This document shows, one piece after another, positions 24,451 through 38,500 of a DNA stretch of 64,000 bases. The stretch comes from Acanthopleura granulata. Lineage: Eukaryota > Mollusca > Polyplacophora > Chitonida > Chitonidae. Position numbers and translations under genes: made by a program. The DNA is taken from assembly GCA_016165875.1 (NCBI GenBank), contig JABBOT010000004.1:4099351-4163350 (forward strand), read 5' to 3'. Under the pieces are notes generated by a model, which did no database searches, was not told where the DNA came from, and worked only from the letters and a program-made list of their open reading frames with translations. Position 1 is the first letter of the stretch. The number at the start of each line of letters is the position of its first letter.

Positions 24451-26554
24451 CAACAGGTTGCATGGATGGATCCCGCCAGATTGGTTCCTGCGTATGACCA
24501 ATAAAGTGGTTACCATTTACGTGCCGGATGAATGGGCTCCGTAAGCCCGAATTATCAAAGAGCTACGACTATCCGCACTACCTCTGCCATTAGTCACGAT
24601 CGTTTCTGAACAAATATAAAGCCGCCGATTTACCCCAACTAGCCCCAAGAACATGACTGCAGTCATATCAAACCTGACACTGACGGTAAATATATCATGT
24701 GTAAATCGTTTCCGATGCTCGTACACGTCTACGTCGCAGGGCGACAAAGCCCGACAGATTAGAATTAATCAGAATGGGCACAAAAAACACGTGACACCAC
24801 CCCGACCACCTGACGATCAGTTGCGATATATATTCAGATCCATCAAGTTGCAGCACGACTTAGCGTATGATCGGGTCGAGATTCAGGACGTTGAGCCGCT
24901 ATGTTTTGCTTACAACTTGTGTATATAGGTCTCAAGTGTAGGCGTGACTGGGCCTTTAAATGTCCCCAATCTTCATATATCCAATGTATGTCTTATTCCA
25001 TGCCGATCGTGTTTTGTCAGGTCTCTTAACTGTCTATAGTTTGATTGATTCACTGACACCAGAATTAAACGTTGCATTAAGAGCTATAAAAAGCTTGTTA
25101 TTGACTTAAGGCACCCATAGAGGAAGGCTTTAAAGGACAGTATTTAACCTTTGTTCTTATCGGTACAACTGTAGGTCTGAGTGAATGTCATATGTTTGCT
25201 GGTACAGTGGTTTACCTTACGCATTTAAACATCGATTGCGATTGTCAAATATATTCTGTATAGTTAAGTATACATTCCCCGCTATTGTAGGTAGCGCGAT
25301 ATCACATTACGTACCAGTATTAATATATAAACTCATTATGGATAATCCAAGGACTGCTGGTCGCACGCACGAAAACCGTGTCCATATGGACACGATTAGG
25401 GTACAGAATGTCGCTTCTGGTTCGATTGTGGGAAAGGTTAATTTTTATTTTCTTGTTTACAGTAAGGCAATAAGCAGTTCGGCTTACTATCAAGTTGAAA
25501 GCTTTAGCGTCACTGATCCGGCAGTTTTACAGCCAAAATTATGGCTTTGGGTTTATCTAAACCGTAATGATACAACACTATTCATCACGACCAGTGCTCA
25601 ACCATACACGACTTGTGGTACGATCATGTGCGACTTGTGGTACCAGATATGTCTGCCACCTCTTACGATTTGAGACAGCACGCCATGGGTTTCTTACATG
25701 ACCATCAACCTTGCTGCGACTGATTGTGCTCTGGTGATCACAGATCACCTTAGCGCGCACCTCTTTACGGTTTGTCCGAACTATCGAAAAGGTCAGATTG
25801 TGTTAATCTTGTTAATGGACACATTGCACTGTACTCGACATGTCACAAAATGATTGGCCCTACCGCCGATTGCCCCCGTTACTTCCACGTATAACCTCAT
25901 GGATTGTGTCGTTAATCTCTGTAAGCATACTATTAGTGTTGTAAAGCAATCTTATTACACAGGTCTGAAGGCCACTTACCAAGTGAGGCGTGAAAGGATC
26001 AGAGAGAAATCACTCACCCGTTGCCCTCACCTTGAAACTCGATAATTTACCTTTAGCCAACTGCTGAGCGCTGCGCTCATAACACCTGCCGGGATTTGCA
26101 GATCCATACTCATATGCGTATGTCATAGACCTATCTTTATTGATTCTTAACACTGGGCTGTTCGCGTTGAAGAAAAAACGGGGCAATGTGATTTGACGAT
26201 GCCGTGCTGTCCACCTTCACGGAGACCCATGCTTCTATGAATGTATGGCATGTTTACTTGGCGCTACAATGTGCAACACTGCCAGGCGTGAATGTGCAGC
26301 TGTGGTAGTTGTACCGACGGACGGACTGAGATACGCTGTTATCAGAAACCACGCACAAACTCACGCCTAAGGAACCTGTCAGTTAGCCGGTGTTTGTTTT
26401 CGTTAAGCGGACATATCGATCTGTGATCAGATATCAATGATCGCACTACTACAACGTGGCTGCGTGTGTGCGTGTGTAGAAGTGCCCTGTCACGGCCACA
26501 ATGTCCCATGGGCAGGTGTTTTCTTCAGTTAACCGTGACTGTACACAAGGAAAC
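24451..26554. other. Upstream region of the unknown plus-strand gene
   Basis: Contains a 162-codon frame (25185-25673) and a 91-codon frame (24653-24928) without homology or splice support. The promoter and 5' UTR of the gene starting at 26555 should be at the right end. Confidence 0.45.
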
Positions 26555-29500
26555 ATGGCCAAGCCGAAGCCGGAGAAATCCACGATTTCAAAGGGCAAAA
26601 AGCTTCAAAGGTAAACATTGATATGGTAAATATTCTGGGAAATTGACTGACCTTCAAGCCTATGTGGTTATGTTGTTTGGAGTTGTGAAAGACATAAGCT
26701 CCTAGGATCACGAAGCTGCTTTGGACTTAAGTCCCAGCTATTGCAATTATACCTTACGACTCTTATGATGTCTTTGGTGAAGTTGCTGGTTCTAAGGTTT
26801 AGCACTGCACGAGAGTAAGGTCATGAGCGTGTCGAAGATGGGCCAGGTATGAAGTAATAATGTAGTATATACTGAGCTTTCAAACGCTGTGCCCTGTGCT
26901 ATTATTTCAGTTATGATGACAACGATGAACTCTTTTTTAAGAAATATTGGAAATATTAGCTTTCTTTAATATTATATCATATCATTCCCAAATTTGTAGA
27001 ATGTATGATATGATACGTAGATATGTATGCCAATGGTGCTTTCTAACTGGCAGACTGTGCAGAAGAAGCTAGACCCAATCCGCATAGGGCATGTACTTTG
27101 TACTTGGCCAATCGATTTATTCGTAACCCAAATAAACCAAGAACACAGGAACGACATTGACCAACGATTAAAGTCAGACTGCAAAATCTCCGTAATATTT
27201 CATATAACTTCCGTTATAGTGACGGACTGGGATTATAAGGGCTCTAAACCTGCCTGACACATCCCAACCTAACTGTCCAAATAAAAAATCAGGCCTAATA
27301 TTAGCCGTCTATGAACTATCTCAAATCACCGAATCCGTATCAGTATTTGTTTATAGCAAGATAAAACGGCACTGTATTTCAATCCCTGCCAAATAAAACC
27401 GGCAACAATTCGCTTCGTGTGAACCACAGCCCGTGCCCAAATATCAGTATGAGGCATGTTATTTTTATGTGACGCAGCCAAAAAGCATTCTGCGTAAGAT
27501 ATAACCCACGGTATTAGTGAGAAATCCATGTTATGTTAAGCTGCACATGAATGTATAAGGTTTGAATTGGGAGTCGATTACATTTTGTGTATAGGCCTGC
27601 CACCCGCTGACGGGCGTTCTGTGGTTGAAGTGGCACTGCACTTGTTATTCTATACCACGCTATATGCAAACACACACATAAGATATGTCTTTTGACCCTC
27701 AGGCAGTATCAGTACACTTTCAGATGACTACTTACGATCATTTTGAGTATTGCGGTAGCGTTGCTACTATGGCAACATGTATAGGAACCGTCATTATTAC
27801 CGGCTAAAAGTTCTTACCGCTGTACTTGTATGGGGACATGTACACAGCTAGGAACCACCTGTTATACTCGTTAAAGTACTTACCCTTATACTTCTATGAG
27901 AACATGTACAGGAACTACCATAACTACCCTTTGAGGCACTTTATACCATTATACTTGTGTAGAAACTTGCACAGAGGTCACCATTATTACCCCTTAAAGT
28001 GCTTACCGTTATACTATCGTGAGAAGGTGTGTACAGCGAGGAGCCATCACTTTTACTCGTTGAAGTTCCCTCTGTAATACTTGTGTTGGAGCGCGCGTAC
28101 AACCAGGAACCACCATTATTACCCGTTGACGTTCGTACAGTTATACTTGAACCTGCATACATCTAAGAAACTGCACCTATTGACGTTCGTACAATTATAG
28201 TTGAACGTGTATGCATCTAAGAAACGTCATTATTACACGTTGACCTTCCTACCGTTATACTTGTGTAGGATGGTGTGTATACAGCTAGGAATCGCAATTA
28301 TTGCATGTTCACCTTCCTATAGTTACACTTGTGTAGGAACGTGTATACAGCTAGGAATCACCATTATTACCCGTTGACCTTCGTAGATTTATACTTGTGT
28401 AGGAACGTGCATACAGCTAGGAATCGCCATTATTACCCGTTGAAGTCCAGTGAAGAGTTAGCAAATGGTCACACGTAACCAGTGAAACACAGTCTGTGGT
28501 AAATTGACATTAGCTACAGGTTTGTTCTAACGGTTCATTTAAATGTTTAAATAGGAACAACTTACGCGCCACCGAGCACCATGGCTTAAGCAGAATTAGG
28601 TAGGAAATGCAGGGAGATGCTAATATCAATATATTGTTCGGCCTACGAGCAGAAACCTGGTTTATATAACTACATGCACAGCCAGAGTAGCCACGACAAA
28701 CTGGTGAAACGGCAACTGGGCACACGTCACCGGTCAAATCTGGCCTCGTGTCAATTTACCTGAGTTAGGGTTTTCTTTTAACTGTTCATGTAAATACCTA
28801 AATACTTGAAATTCATAGGCTACATTGCAACACGGCTCAAGCAGAATTAGGTAAGCATTAGCAAACAAACAACAACAATGCAAAGGCACCACCATAACTA
28901 CCCGCTGAAGTGTCGATGGAGTATACACATTGTATTTGTCCATGAAGACTTGTGTGCAGTAGTTTGCATCTTTTTCTGACCTTTCCTCACAATTTCTTTT
29001 CCCAGAAAGAAAGACACGTCCGCTTTGTGCGCTTGGTTCACTGAGGACAGCACAGATGACACAGGTACGTCACTTGTCCCCAGAGGCATCGAACCAGCCA
29101 TAGTAGTTATTATTATAGTCACCACTGAGACAGGCAATGTGTGTTCTGTGTTTGATATGCTATGACCCAGCGGATGTTCCTGGGTCTCCCATAGGCTCTG
29201 CCCGTTTAACTCCCACCATAATGCTGGCCGCCGCAGTATATGTGAAATTTTTATTGAGTGCGGAATAAAACACCAATCAAATAAAGAAATAAGTAAGATG
29301 TATCGTAACGCACATGCACACTCGATTCTTCACGGGATTTAGTCCGAGCTGTCAATAATGTGCAAACTATAATACAAACCAAGACATCTGCAACACAGTG
29401 ACTCAGGGGCCTCTTACCAATGCGGTCGCATTAAGTTCAAGTCCAGTTAAGGCTGGCTTCCCCTGGCCGTGGAAGATCTGCCAGTAACCTGCGGAGTGAC

Positions 29501-32500
29501 GTGGGTTTTTCCCTGGCTTTTCGCGATTTCCTCCCACCATAATGCTGAACTCATGCAGACGTATTCTTTTGACTACGGCGTAAAACACAATTCACAGTAA
29601 ATGATAAATAAATACATTTATTGTTATATTTATTTCAGACATCGGCCCGTGGATGGTACGGAGAGTTGACGGCGAGACGAGGCTAGGTATTCCTAATATT
29701 CCCATGTTAATACAGGACGAAATTCCTATAGCTAATTTAAATTAACGAATTATAAATATGCAGATCGTAACTAGTTTTTACACCAGTTTATATCCAAATT
29801 ATTGAGGGCCTTACAAACTTTGACAGACGTATATATGTCGGTTCTATAATTTCCTTCTTTGACCCCTTATTAGTATAAGACGCAATATTACTGTTTCACT
29901 GCCTACTTTTTGGCAAGAGAGAAAAAAGACAAAAATCCTTTCTCGTCAGTTACAGACAATGATTTTATAGACGACCAGGAAACTTGAACCCCTGTATCAT
30001 ACTGACCAAAGAAAATTAACAACTTCCAATCAGGGTGTTTATGACAGGTCAAGTTCCGCCATGCACTGTTACAGCGAAGGTGACTGGTTTTAGCATATCA
30101 TGGATGGTGTAAAGGCCTATGTCTTTAAATTAAACATAACTTAATCCGTATAATACAACTAGATTAAATTGTCTGTGAGAATATGATGCATATCATATTT
30201 TGTCATCCAGGGAAACACAAGGCCACTAAGGACAAATCAGGTTGACATTTGTGTTTGGTTACTGTTTCGATGTTGTTCGTGCATAATCCCTCTAATAGAT
30301 TAGTTCTGTAAGCATAAGTATTATCTACAATGTATAAGTTAACCATTCCCAGTAAATACTAACAATGAGGTGATTGTTGAAATACCCTTCGAAAGAAACC
30401 AGCAAACAAGCTTACCATTACCATTTGAATACAATTGTCCATCAACAGAAAAGAATGACAAGAAGAAATTCACTGTAAGTCGGGAGAGTGCTTCCTATAA
30501 AGGCTTCAATGTCCAGATTGGACAATTCCTGATACTTTCCAGTTGGTAGACGTGTAACCTAATTTTCACTTTAAGAGTGAGGGCTGTTGAGAGGGTGAGT
30601 TCTGGTAAATCCAATTCTAGCGAGGCGACCCAATAAATTTGTCAACAAACAATCCGTCCTACTACTGCGAGACATTAACCCAGACCTTAATCTCTAAGAA
30701 AAACAAATGGAAATCTTTAAACTAGATGGTCTTATCAACGTGAGAAGAGTTCATTGGTAAAGATTGCTCACATGTACTCTTAAAACTTCTTAAACTTTGT
30801 GGCTTGAGAAAAAAGCCTTAAGCAGTGTAATTTACGTATGCAATGTTGTAGTTAGAAAAAATACCGAATGAAGCAAATTACTAAACACCATATATATTAA
30901 CCCACAGGGCCACGTGAACTTTTGACCTAGATAGCAATGATATATCGTATCTTTGGGGTATTAAATGATCTATATCGTTGTTTGCCTTAATACTTTACGC
31001 ATTTGCCCTATACAGTCTGTCCGTTTACCCGCGACTCAAAAGGCTTCCCAATACAATCATTTTGAACAGCAAAATAGCTCAATCCCATTTTCACTGTGTT
31101 ACTTTATTCCTTGGAAAAAAATAGACAAAAATGTTTTAACCTGTTTGGTGCCAAGTTTAACCGGACAAACCATTTTTCTGTATTGTCATCTTTCTGCTTC
31201 AACAACTACACGCGTGTTTTGCTTGAATGGTTTTGTTTTCGGATTTCGCACGGCCAACACTGAATGGTTGCGCATCGTCAAGGCCTTGTGAACACTGGTG
31301 TGTTCTCCCAACACTTAATATGTACATGTATAGATGTGTCGTTCGTCGAGTCAAAGCTGTTTGTGTCTGGGATTCTATTGTATTGTCCTCTATATCTACT
31401 TGTCATGTTCGTCTGCAAAGATTCCGATACGCTGTTCTGTGTAAACTTGTCTTTAACCCATGTCCTGGGTTGGAATCTATATCACTAAAACCAGATCTAA
31501 TATTCTCCTTGCGTCCATGTTTTGCAACGTGATGCATTGGGCCTATTTTATAAAACTTCCTAGTGCGTCTGACCATTGCGGTCGCGGTGAGTTCAAGTCC
31601 AACTCATACTGGCTTCCTTTCCGGCCAGCAACCTGCGGATAGCCCTGGGTTTCCCACGGTCTCTGCCCCGGTTTCTTTCCTCCCACCATAATGATGGCCC
31701 CCGTCGTAATTCTTGAGAATGGCGTAGAACTCCAATCAAATAATTAAATACATATAAAACTACGTACAGACATATTTCCCTGAAGATGACTCCGCCTTTT
31801 TATTTTAGAGAGAAAAACATCCGTATGAAGTTTTTGAAATTGCCTCCAGATCTTTTGCTCATCTCTGTACTAAATTAGTTGTTTTGCTGGGTAGAAAACC
31901 CGCAAAAAGCTTACACCTCTCAAAAGAAACACGGATAATCAGACAGATCTGACGTTCTTTCAGATGCAGTTTAGCGGCAACTCAGCCTATAAACAGCGGA
32001 AAATCACACCGCCTGATCGTTGACGACTTAGAAGCACGGTATATTATGATCCGGCGAGATTGTGTGTATGTGTTAGAGTGGGCAAGGGGGAGGGCCGCGG
32101 GTTCAAAGTCGTTACCTTGTGCTCAAAACACAAGTACCATGACGACGTATAGGTTCGGGCGAGTAGTTTTATGTTCTTTTACTCTGCTACCTTTTCTGTT
32201 TACGCAGGAAAAAAACTAAAACTGACACAAAGCGTAACATAGCCGTAGAGAATTTATGCTTACCGCTGCAGAGGTCACCAGATTGTCTGTGGTTGAATAA
32301 ATTTCTTTATAAAATATTCTTCAGTGTACTAACTAATCCATGTATTCTTTACTTCTTGTAGAAGATTAACAGAAGAAAAGTCACCTCTGCATCCTTGCGA
32401 GCATATAGTCTAAGGAGAGAGTGAATAGATACCAAGCTCAGTTTCCTTGATAGCAATCATTTGATTATTCTTATCTTTAAACAATTATAAAATACATATA

Positions 32501-35500
32501 TTACATTGAAATGTAAATTTATTGCCTCTCGTGTTCACTTGCATGTATAGAATGAAATGTAACGTGTTTTAAGCTGTTTCGTATGCAACGAGGTATATTT
32601 GGTGTTTTTGGTGTTGTACTCTGTACACTGACATACATTTGAACACTATCAGCTCTCCGGTGTTGTACTGTACACATTATAGTGTAACTGCGCTGTTGTT
32701 CCTTGAGGTACTGTGTATTCATTGATGTGTAACTTTCCTGTGCTCTCTCTTCTCTAATGCATGTCTGCAATGCATAGGGCTTCTTCTTTGATGTGTAAAT
32801 TAAATACCTTTCATGTGCAATATGGGTATACATCATAACGCAATTGTGTTGCCTTTTGTATTTCTACATCAAACACCACATTATTTTCGTATTGCACAAT
32901 CTGAGGTCTTCCGGGGATTTAAAGTTAGGACATAAATTCTTTCTTAAGATGATAAATGTAGAAAAATATACATCATGAAATATTTTTTAAAAAATCGTGA
33001 TCCAGTCACTATGACCATTTACCACGACTTACATGGTTGTTATCATTTTAACAAGACAAGACATTTCAACAATTATTGTGCAGCAGGGCGCAGTTGGTTT
33101 TTTTATCAAACAATGTGCAGTGCTTGAATCATTTCTTTAACACTAAATAGAAATTCTTTTGTCCGAAAGATTAGGCTGTACATGTACATGTATTTCAGTA
33201 TCCTATTATTAGTATCGTTAACAACAGAATACAGACATACTGAATAATCTCTTATAGTTTATACGGAATTTCTGTCGTCCGAAAGAGTAGGCTGTAACCT
33301 ATATGAACACCCTGTTGTTACCTGTAACAACAGATCACAGATCTTGAATCGTCTGTTACACAAGATGCAATCTCTTTAGTCCGAAAGGTTAGGTTGCATA
33401 TGCTTAGGGTATTGCCATCAACAACAGGACACAGATATTAAATTATCTCTTCCATCAGGCGGAAACTTTATTCCGACAGATTGGGTAATGACGTATAACG
33501 TGACCAACTTAGCATAACCTTTAACAACTTATGTGCGTAATAATCACACTTTCTCTTTACAGATCCGAGATCAGCTCCGCCTTTCAACAAATTTCTCTGG
33601 GCATCCAAATCACTGTGCAAGGCAATAGAGAATATTTCTCAATTCGCCCATGGAAGTGTCCACGAACATTTTCTGGGTCGAGTTCAAGTTCGACTAACAC
33701 AGATTCCTGCTGGCTTAACGAACACACCCGATGAGAAGTCAGTAGATACACCTGTAGCGGTGCACAAAAACCTCAGTAAAAGTGCAACCAATGTTTTAAC
33801 TCTGGATTCAAATGAACGTCACTCGAGTCAAATAAATGGAGGTACCTCACATCGATGTCAAAGTGCAACAGTCAATGTGAAAGGTTGTGTCGACGTAGAA
33901 ACATCGGGCGAAGCCGCTGCGCAAGACAGTCTTGAAACGGAAGCAACGAGGTTAAAGCGACTAATCGCCATTGCGAGACGCTATCGACAAGAGTGTTCCA
34001 AAGAGGGTGTTCAGTCGAAGAGCTGTGAAGTGGACAATCCGTACACCAGCTATATTTCTATCAGCAGCGAACCGTCAGACGCCACTGGAGACAGCGGTAT
34101 TTCCCTTAGTTCTTTGAAAAGTCATTTGGCCGAAGTGGATGGAGTTTGGGCTTTGGAATACGTCAACAGTGACTCGGAAAATTGCTACACACTAGCAAAA
34201 GAAGAGGGAGTGTTGGGGAAGGACCATTTATTGAATCAGCCGGTTCGGTTCTCGTATACTCAAGGAAACAATGGCAGGGGATCGACATTCACGCCGTCTG
34301 GCAACAAAGTGACGATTGTATGTGATCACAGTTTTTCAGAGAACTGGTCGTTAGCCAAAGAGCCCACGCCATTTATAACGGCACTGGAAAATTACAGAGA
34401 AAATCATGGAGACATAGATGGTATTAAACCGTTAGTGAGATCTTTGAAATCTGACAGAACTGAAGAATGCCATGTTAATGGTCTGGACAAAAATGAAACC
34501 ACAAAGACAATATCACCTGGGCGTTCTGGGAGTTCAGAAAACAATCATTCAGGTGTCAATATAGCAACCGCTGATTTGGTCATTTCGAATAATGACACTT
34601 CAAAGGGCAATCGCCTAAAAGGAGAGACAAATGCTCGTCCCAATTCAGCTGCGTCCTCGAAAATACAGAGATTTAAAATCATTCTTCCGAACAGAAATCC
34701 TGATGTTTTAGAATCTGAAAGCAACAGAGAGAGAAATCTGTCTCCTTCCCACCCTGCCAACGTGATTCTGAAGAAACTTCGTGATAATGGTATCAACGCC
34801 ACGGCTTCTGTAAAAGATGAGGGGTTGAAACCAGACGCTTCGTCTCGTGCGTCCAGTGCCGTGTTTCCTGTCGCACGGATTCTACCCGGCGTGGACGCTA
34901 CCCAGCAGAAAGGAAGCAGAACCCCGAAGCGAAGTCAGGGATTAGGACTGTCCAGCAGCCTGCGTGACTCTTGTTTATCGGACAACGTAAACATCACAGC
35001 TAATGACCTACTCTTGCATCGAAGAGACCCCCTTCATGACGGGGACAGGTACTATCTCGTGCAACGTGGAGAGATGGTAAGCTAATATCGTTTGCTTTAC
35101 CTTACATCAAGATTGTATGTTACTTTGTGCATTAATAAGTGCTTATTGGCAATCGATAGGACATTCCGCACAAAGTCGATTTCTCCTTTTATTCACGCTC
35201 TCGGCTAATTGAATGGTTGGTGTTTAAAAGATAGGATGTCAAGAATTTAACCGTCCGACAACTTGTAATCTTGTCTCCATGCTGCACGATTTGTAATAGC
35301 ACAGCGTCTACCCTCAGACACATTCTGTGTTGAATAGTGTACAGGTCAGCTGGCAGATTACATGGTAGGTTGTGTTGGACGACGGAGTTAGGGCCTACTA
35401 TTTCCCAACTATGACAGATATTCCTGACCAGAGATAGGCTGGTCTTGTTCCCAGCTTAGTGTTCATATCAACAGCTCTGAATCGTTGCAGTCACTATTAC

Positions 35501-38500
35501 CAAGAAATCGCTCCTCATACTTGCGTTGTCTTTAAACTGGCAAATCTTTACACCACTCCAACGAAAACGGGTTATCCATTATCTTGAAGTAATTCAGAAG
35601 TCAAATCACCTTATTACCCTTGAATAAAAAAGACCATCAGTGTCGTAATAACACAATAGTAGGCCTATATGCGATATATTCACTTGAACGGCATCCCGGG
35701 CCGACCTTTGCTAATGGTCATGTACAAATCACCTAACTGCGTTGTTATGGTGATCTCGGCTGCTCCTCCCCATATCCAACTCATCTAATTCTTTGTCACA
35801 ACAGTTACTATTAGTTGTTTCTCTTCATTGTTAAAACAATGATTAACGTTATAGATGTCAAAAACGTGTTTATCGTCCATTCAATGGAACACATGTTCTT
35901 GGTTTCAATCCAAACATTTAGGCCCTATATTTTTCGGTACGGTTCCGAGTGCGATTGGAACATGGCGTAGATTAACTTGCTGTCGATTCCCCAGTCACAT
36001 CCGTGTTAAATATGACGTCATTACGTTTATTTTTTACTACTAAGTAGAAACTGTACTAATCACACACGGAATATGAAGTCAGAATTACTTCAGCGTGAAC
36101 GGAAACCTGTAGAGTGCAGCTTCGACATGTTGAGAACAGCACACTCGAAAACACCTAGTTCCAGATTTAATAGTGATTGGAAGAGTACAGATCCGTATTT
36201 CTGAATGCTAAGGTGGGAAAATTTAAACAGATCTCAGACCAATGTTGCAGGCTATATCTCTGCATGCTGGCGGAACAGGGCCTACATGGTGGAATGAACT
36301 GGACAGCACAATTAACGCCCATTTTGTAATTTGTATCCATAGCCAGTGAAGAAATGATTCTGAATCCAGTTATCATTGACAAATCTTTTTCCGTGTGTAA
36401 GAGGGGTTCCACTAGATCCATAGTTTTCCATGCAGTGACTGAATGAACCGGTGACATGTTGTCCAACAGCATGCACATCAGGAATTTTCATTGTCGACAG
36501 TCCCATTTCTCTAACACTTTGAGAATCACTATACCTGCACGTATTTGAGTTAAAAAAATAAACGCATAATCGATCTTACCATTTAAAACTATTCGTCATA
36601 ATTTTTCCTCACAGTTAGGCCCTCCTCCATTCCGGTCCATGACAAACAGGACGCCATTACATAGAGCACGTGATACGAGCCGGAAGCGGATGTACGGGCA
36701 TAGCTTCGCACAGGTACGTATATGGAGCATTAGATTTATGATCTTGCCGTTAAAAGAAAAGACAACAATAGATCAAATGCTATAGTTTTTAAAAGCTTTT
36801 TTGTGATGTTGCATAACTGAGATATCGCGGTTCAAAGTAAGCAAAATCGCGGAGATGAAGAAACTGGAAAGCGCCATCAAGTCATCAATATTTATCAATA
36901 AGAACCGAGCTATTTCTATTACGGAGAAAGCATATAACATCACGTGAACACTAGTTTGTGTTTTAACCATATGAACGTGGGGTACACGTGACTCGGCATC
37001 GTGTTTCCTGTTTGTCTGACATGGCGTATCCCATGGACTCCTAAGAGTTACCAAGCATGTCAGTAAAAAATGGCCTTTGGCCGTTTAAGTCAGTTTCTAC
37101 TTCTCTTATGAAATAACTTAGGTAACAAATGAGTAGGCCTACATAGGGCGCGGATCCTAGGTATGACTGGTGAGGTCTACATGTAGATGCCAATAAACGA
37201 TATAGTACAGTGTCGTCTCCAGGTCTCTATAACCCCCACAATTCCTTGCGGACAGAAACCAATTAATGCTTTAAAAGACATTGTTTTCACGTTTCCCATC
37301 GATGAACCCTAGTATGTTTAATTATTTCATTTCGGAACGCTATTATACAGACGACGTATAGTTGACGTTTGTTTTGGTTCACTTGCAGGAAACTCAAGAT
37401 CTGTATCAGAAGTTGATACTCGCCAAGAATGGAGTAACTGACCACCGGCAAGACCTGGTGTCCGGCAGGAGAAGATCGGGAACCATGAATTTGTGAGTGG
37501 ACGTGGCTCAAAGACTCCATGATATATCCTGTGGTCAACGTGCTGCTTCATTCTGGTTTCAGCTTTGCATCACTGATATCCGCCCGCTTAGTTTAACAAA
37601 TCTGCTTGTTAACATACTGATATGTTGAATTTAGAAGCATTGCCCTCCACACACCCACATACAAGGAAATATGAACTGATAAATTTTGTGAAAACCGGCT
37701 AATAATGAGAGATCTGTCATTATGCATAGCCTTACAGACAAAGCGTTTTCGTCGATGCGGGTAAACTTCCTTAGCCAAAAAGAAATAAAACTTCCAGTTT
37801 ACTATTTTATCAGATTGTCGCTTAACACCGTAGGCCTCCTGAAGAATTTTACACCTACACAATGGCGGGAATTTTCAGTGTTGAAAGAATCCGGAGTAAA
37901 TGGCGAACCTATGGAGAGGTGCTACGCGAAGTCTGTCATGTACATTGGTTGAAAACACTTGGACTGCAGCTAACAACAAACTTTTAACGCCACTTTTATG
38001 CCCAACAAGGGCCAGAGAAGGGGGGATGCAGTAAAATACCCTGTCATAGAATAATACACTGTGCACGCAAGGTTATCATTGCTTTAGATAATTTGTGTTT
38101 AGGGCTGAGATTTTGCGGTCATAGACCTGCCAGTAAATGATTTAGTAAATGCTTTATTCCCACATAATACTACAAATGAATTCTGTCACAATATATCTCA
38201 TGTTGATCTTATGTAGACATATAATAAATAACTACAGATATGTATGAATTCCCACTATTTTCTGTATGTTATCATTTATCCAGTGTTTATTAACTTGCAG
38301 CGCTTCTGCTAACCTATTTCGGGATGCTTCATGGAATTTTTAGGCGAGCTTTCATCTTGTTAAAATATTTTCGTGCGAAAATATTATCATTCTCTTTTAA
38401 TTGAAATCTAAGCAGTATCTCATTCATTTTTCCGTTGCGCAGTCCTTTGAACATTAAACCCACTTTATCATGTCTCATGCTGGCTTCCCCTCTGACTGTA

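Noticed and set aside
25185..25673. 162-codon plus-strand ORF as a gene
   Set aside because: No recognisable family, no splice context, biased to hydrophobic and aromatic residues as in random AT-rich frames.
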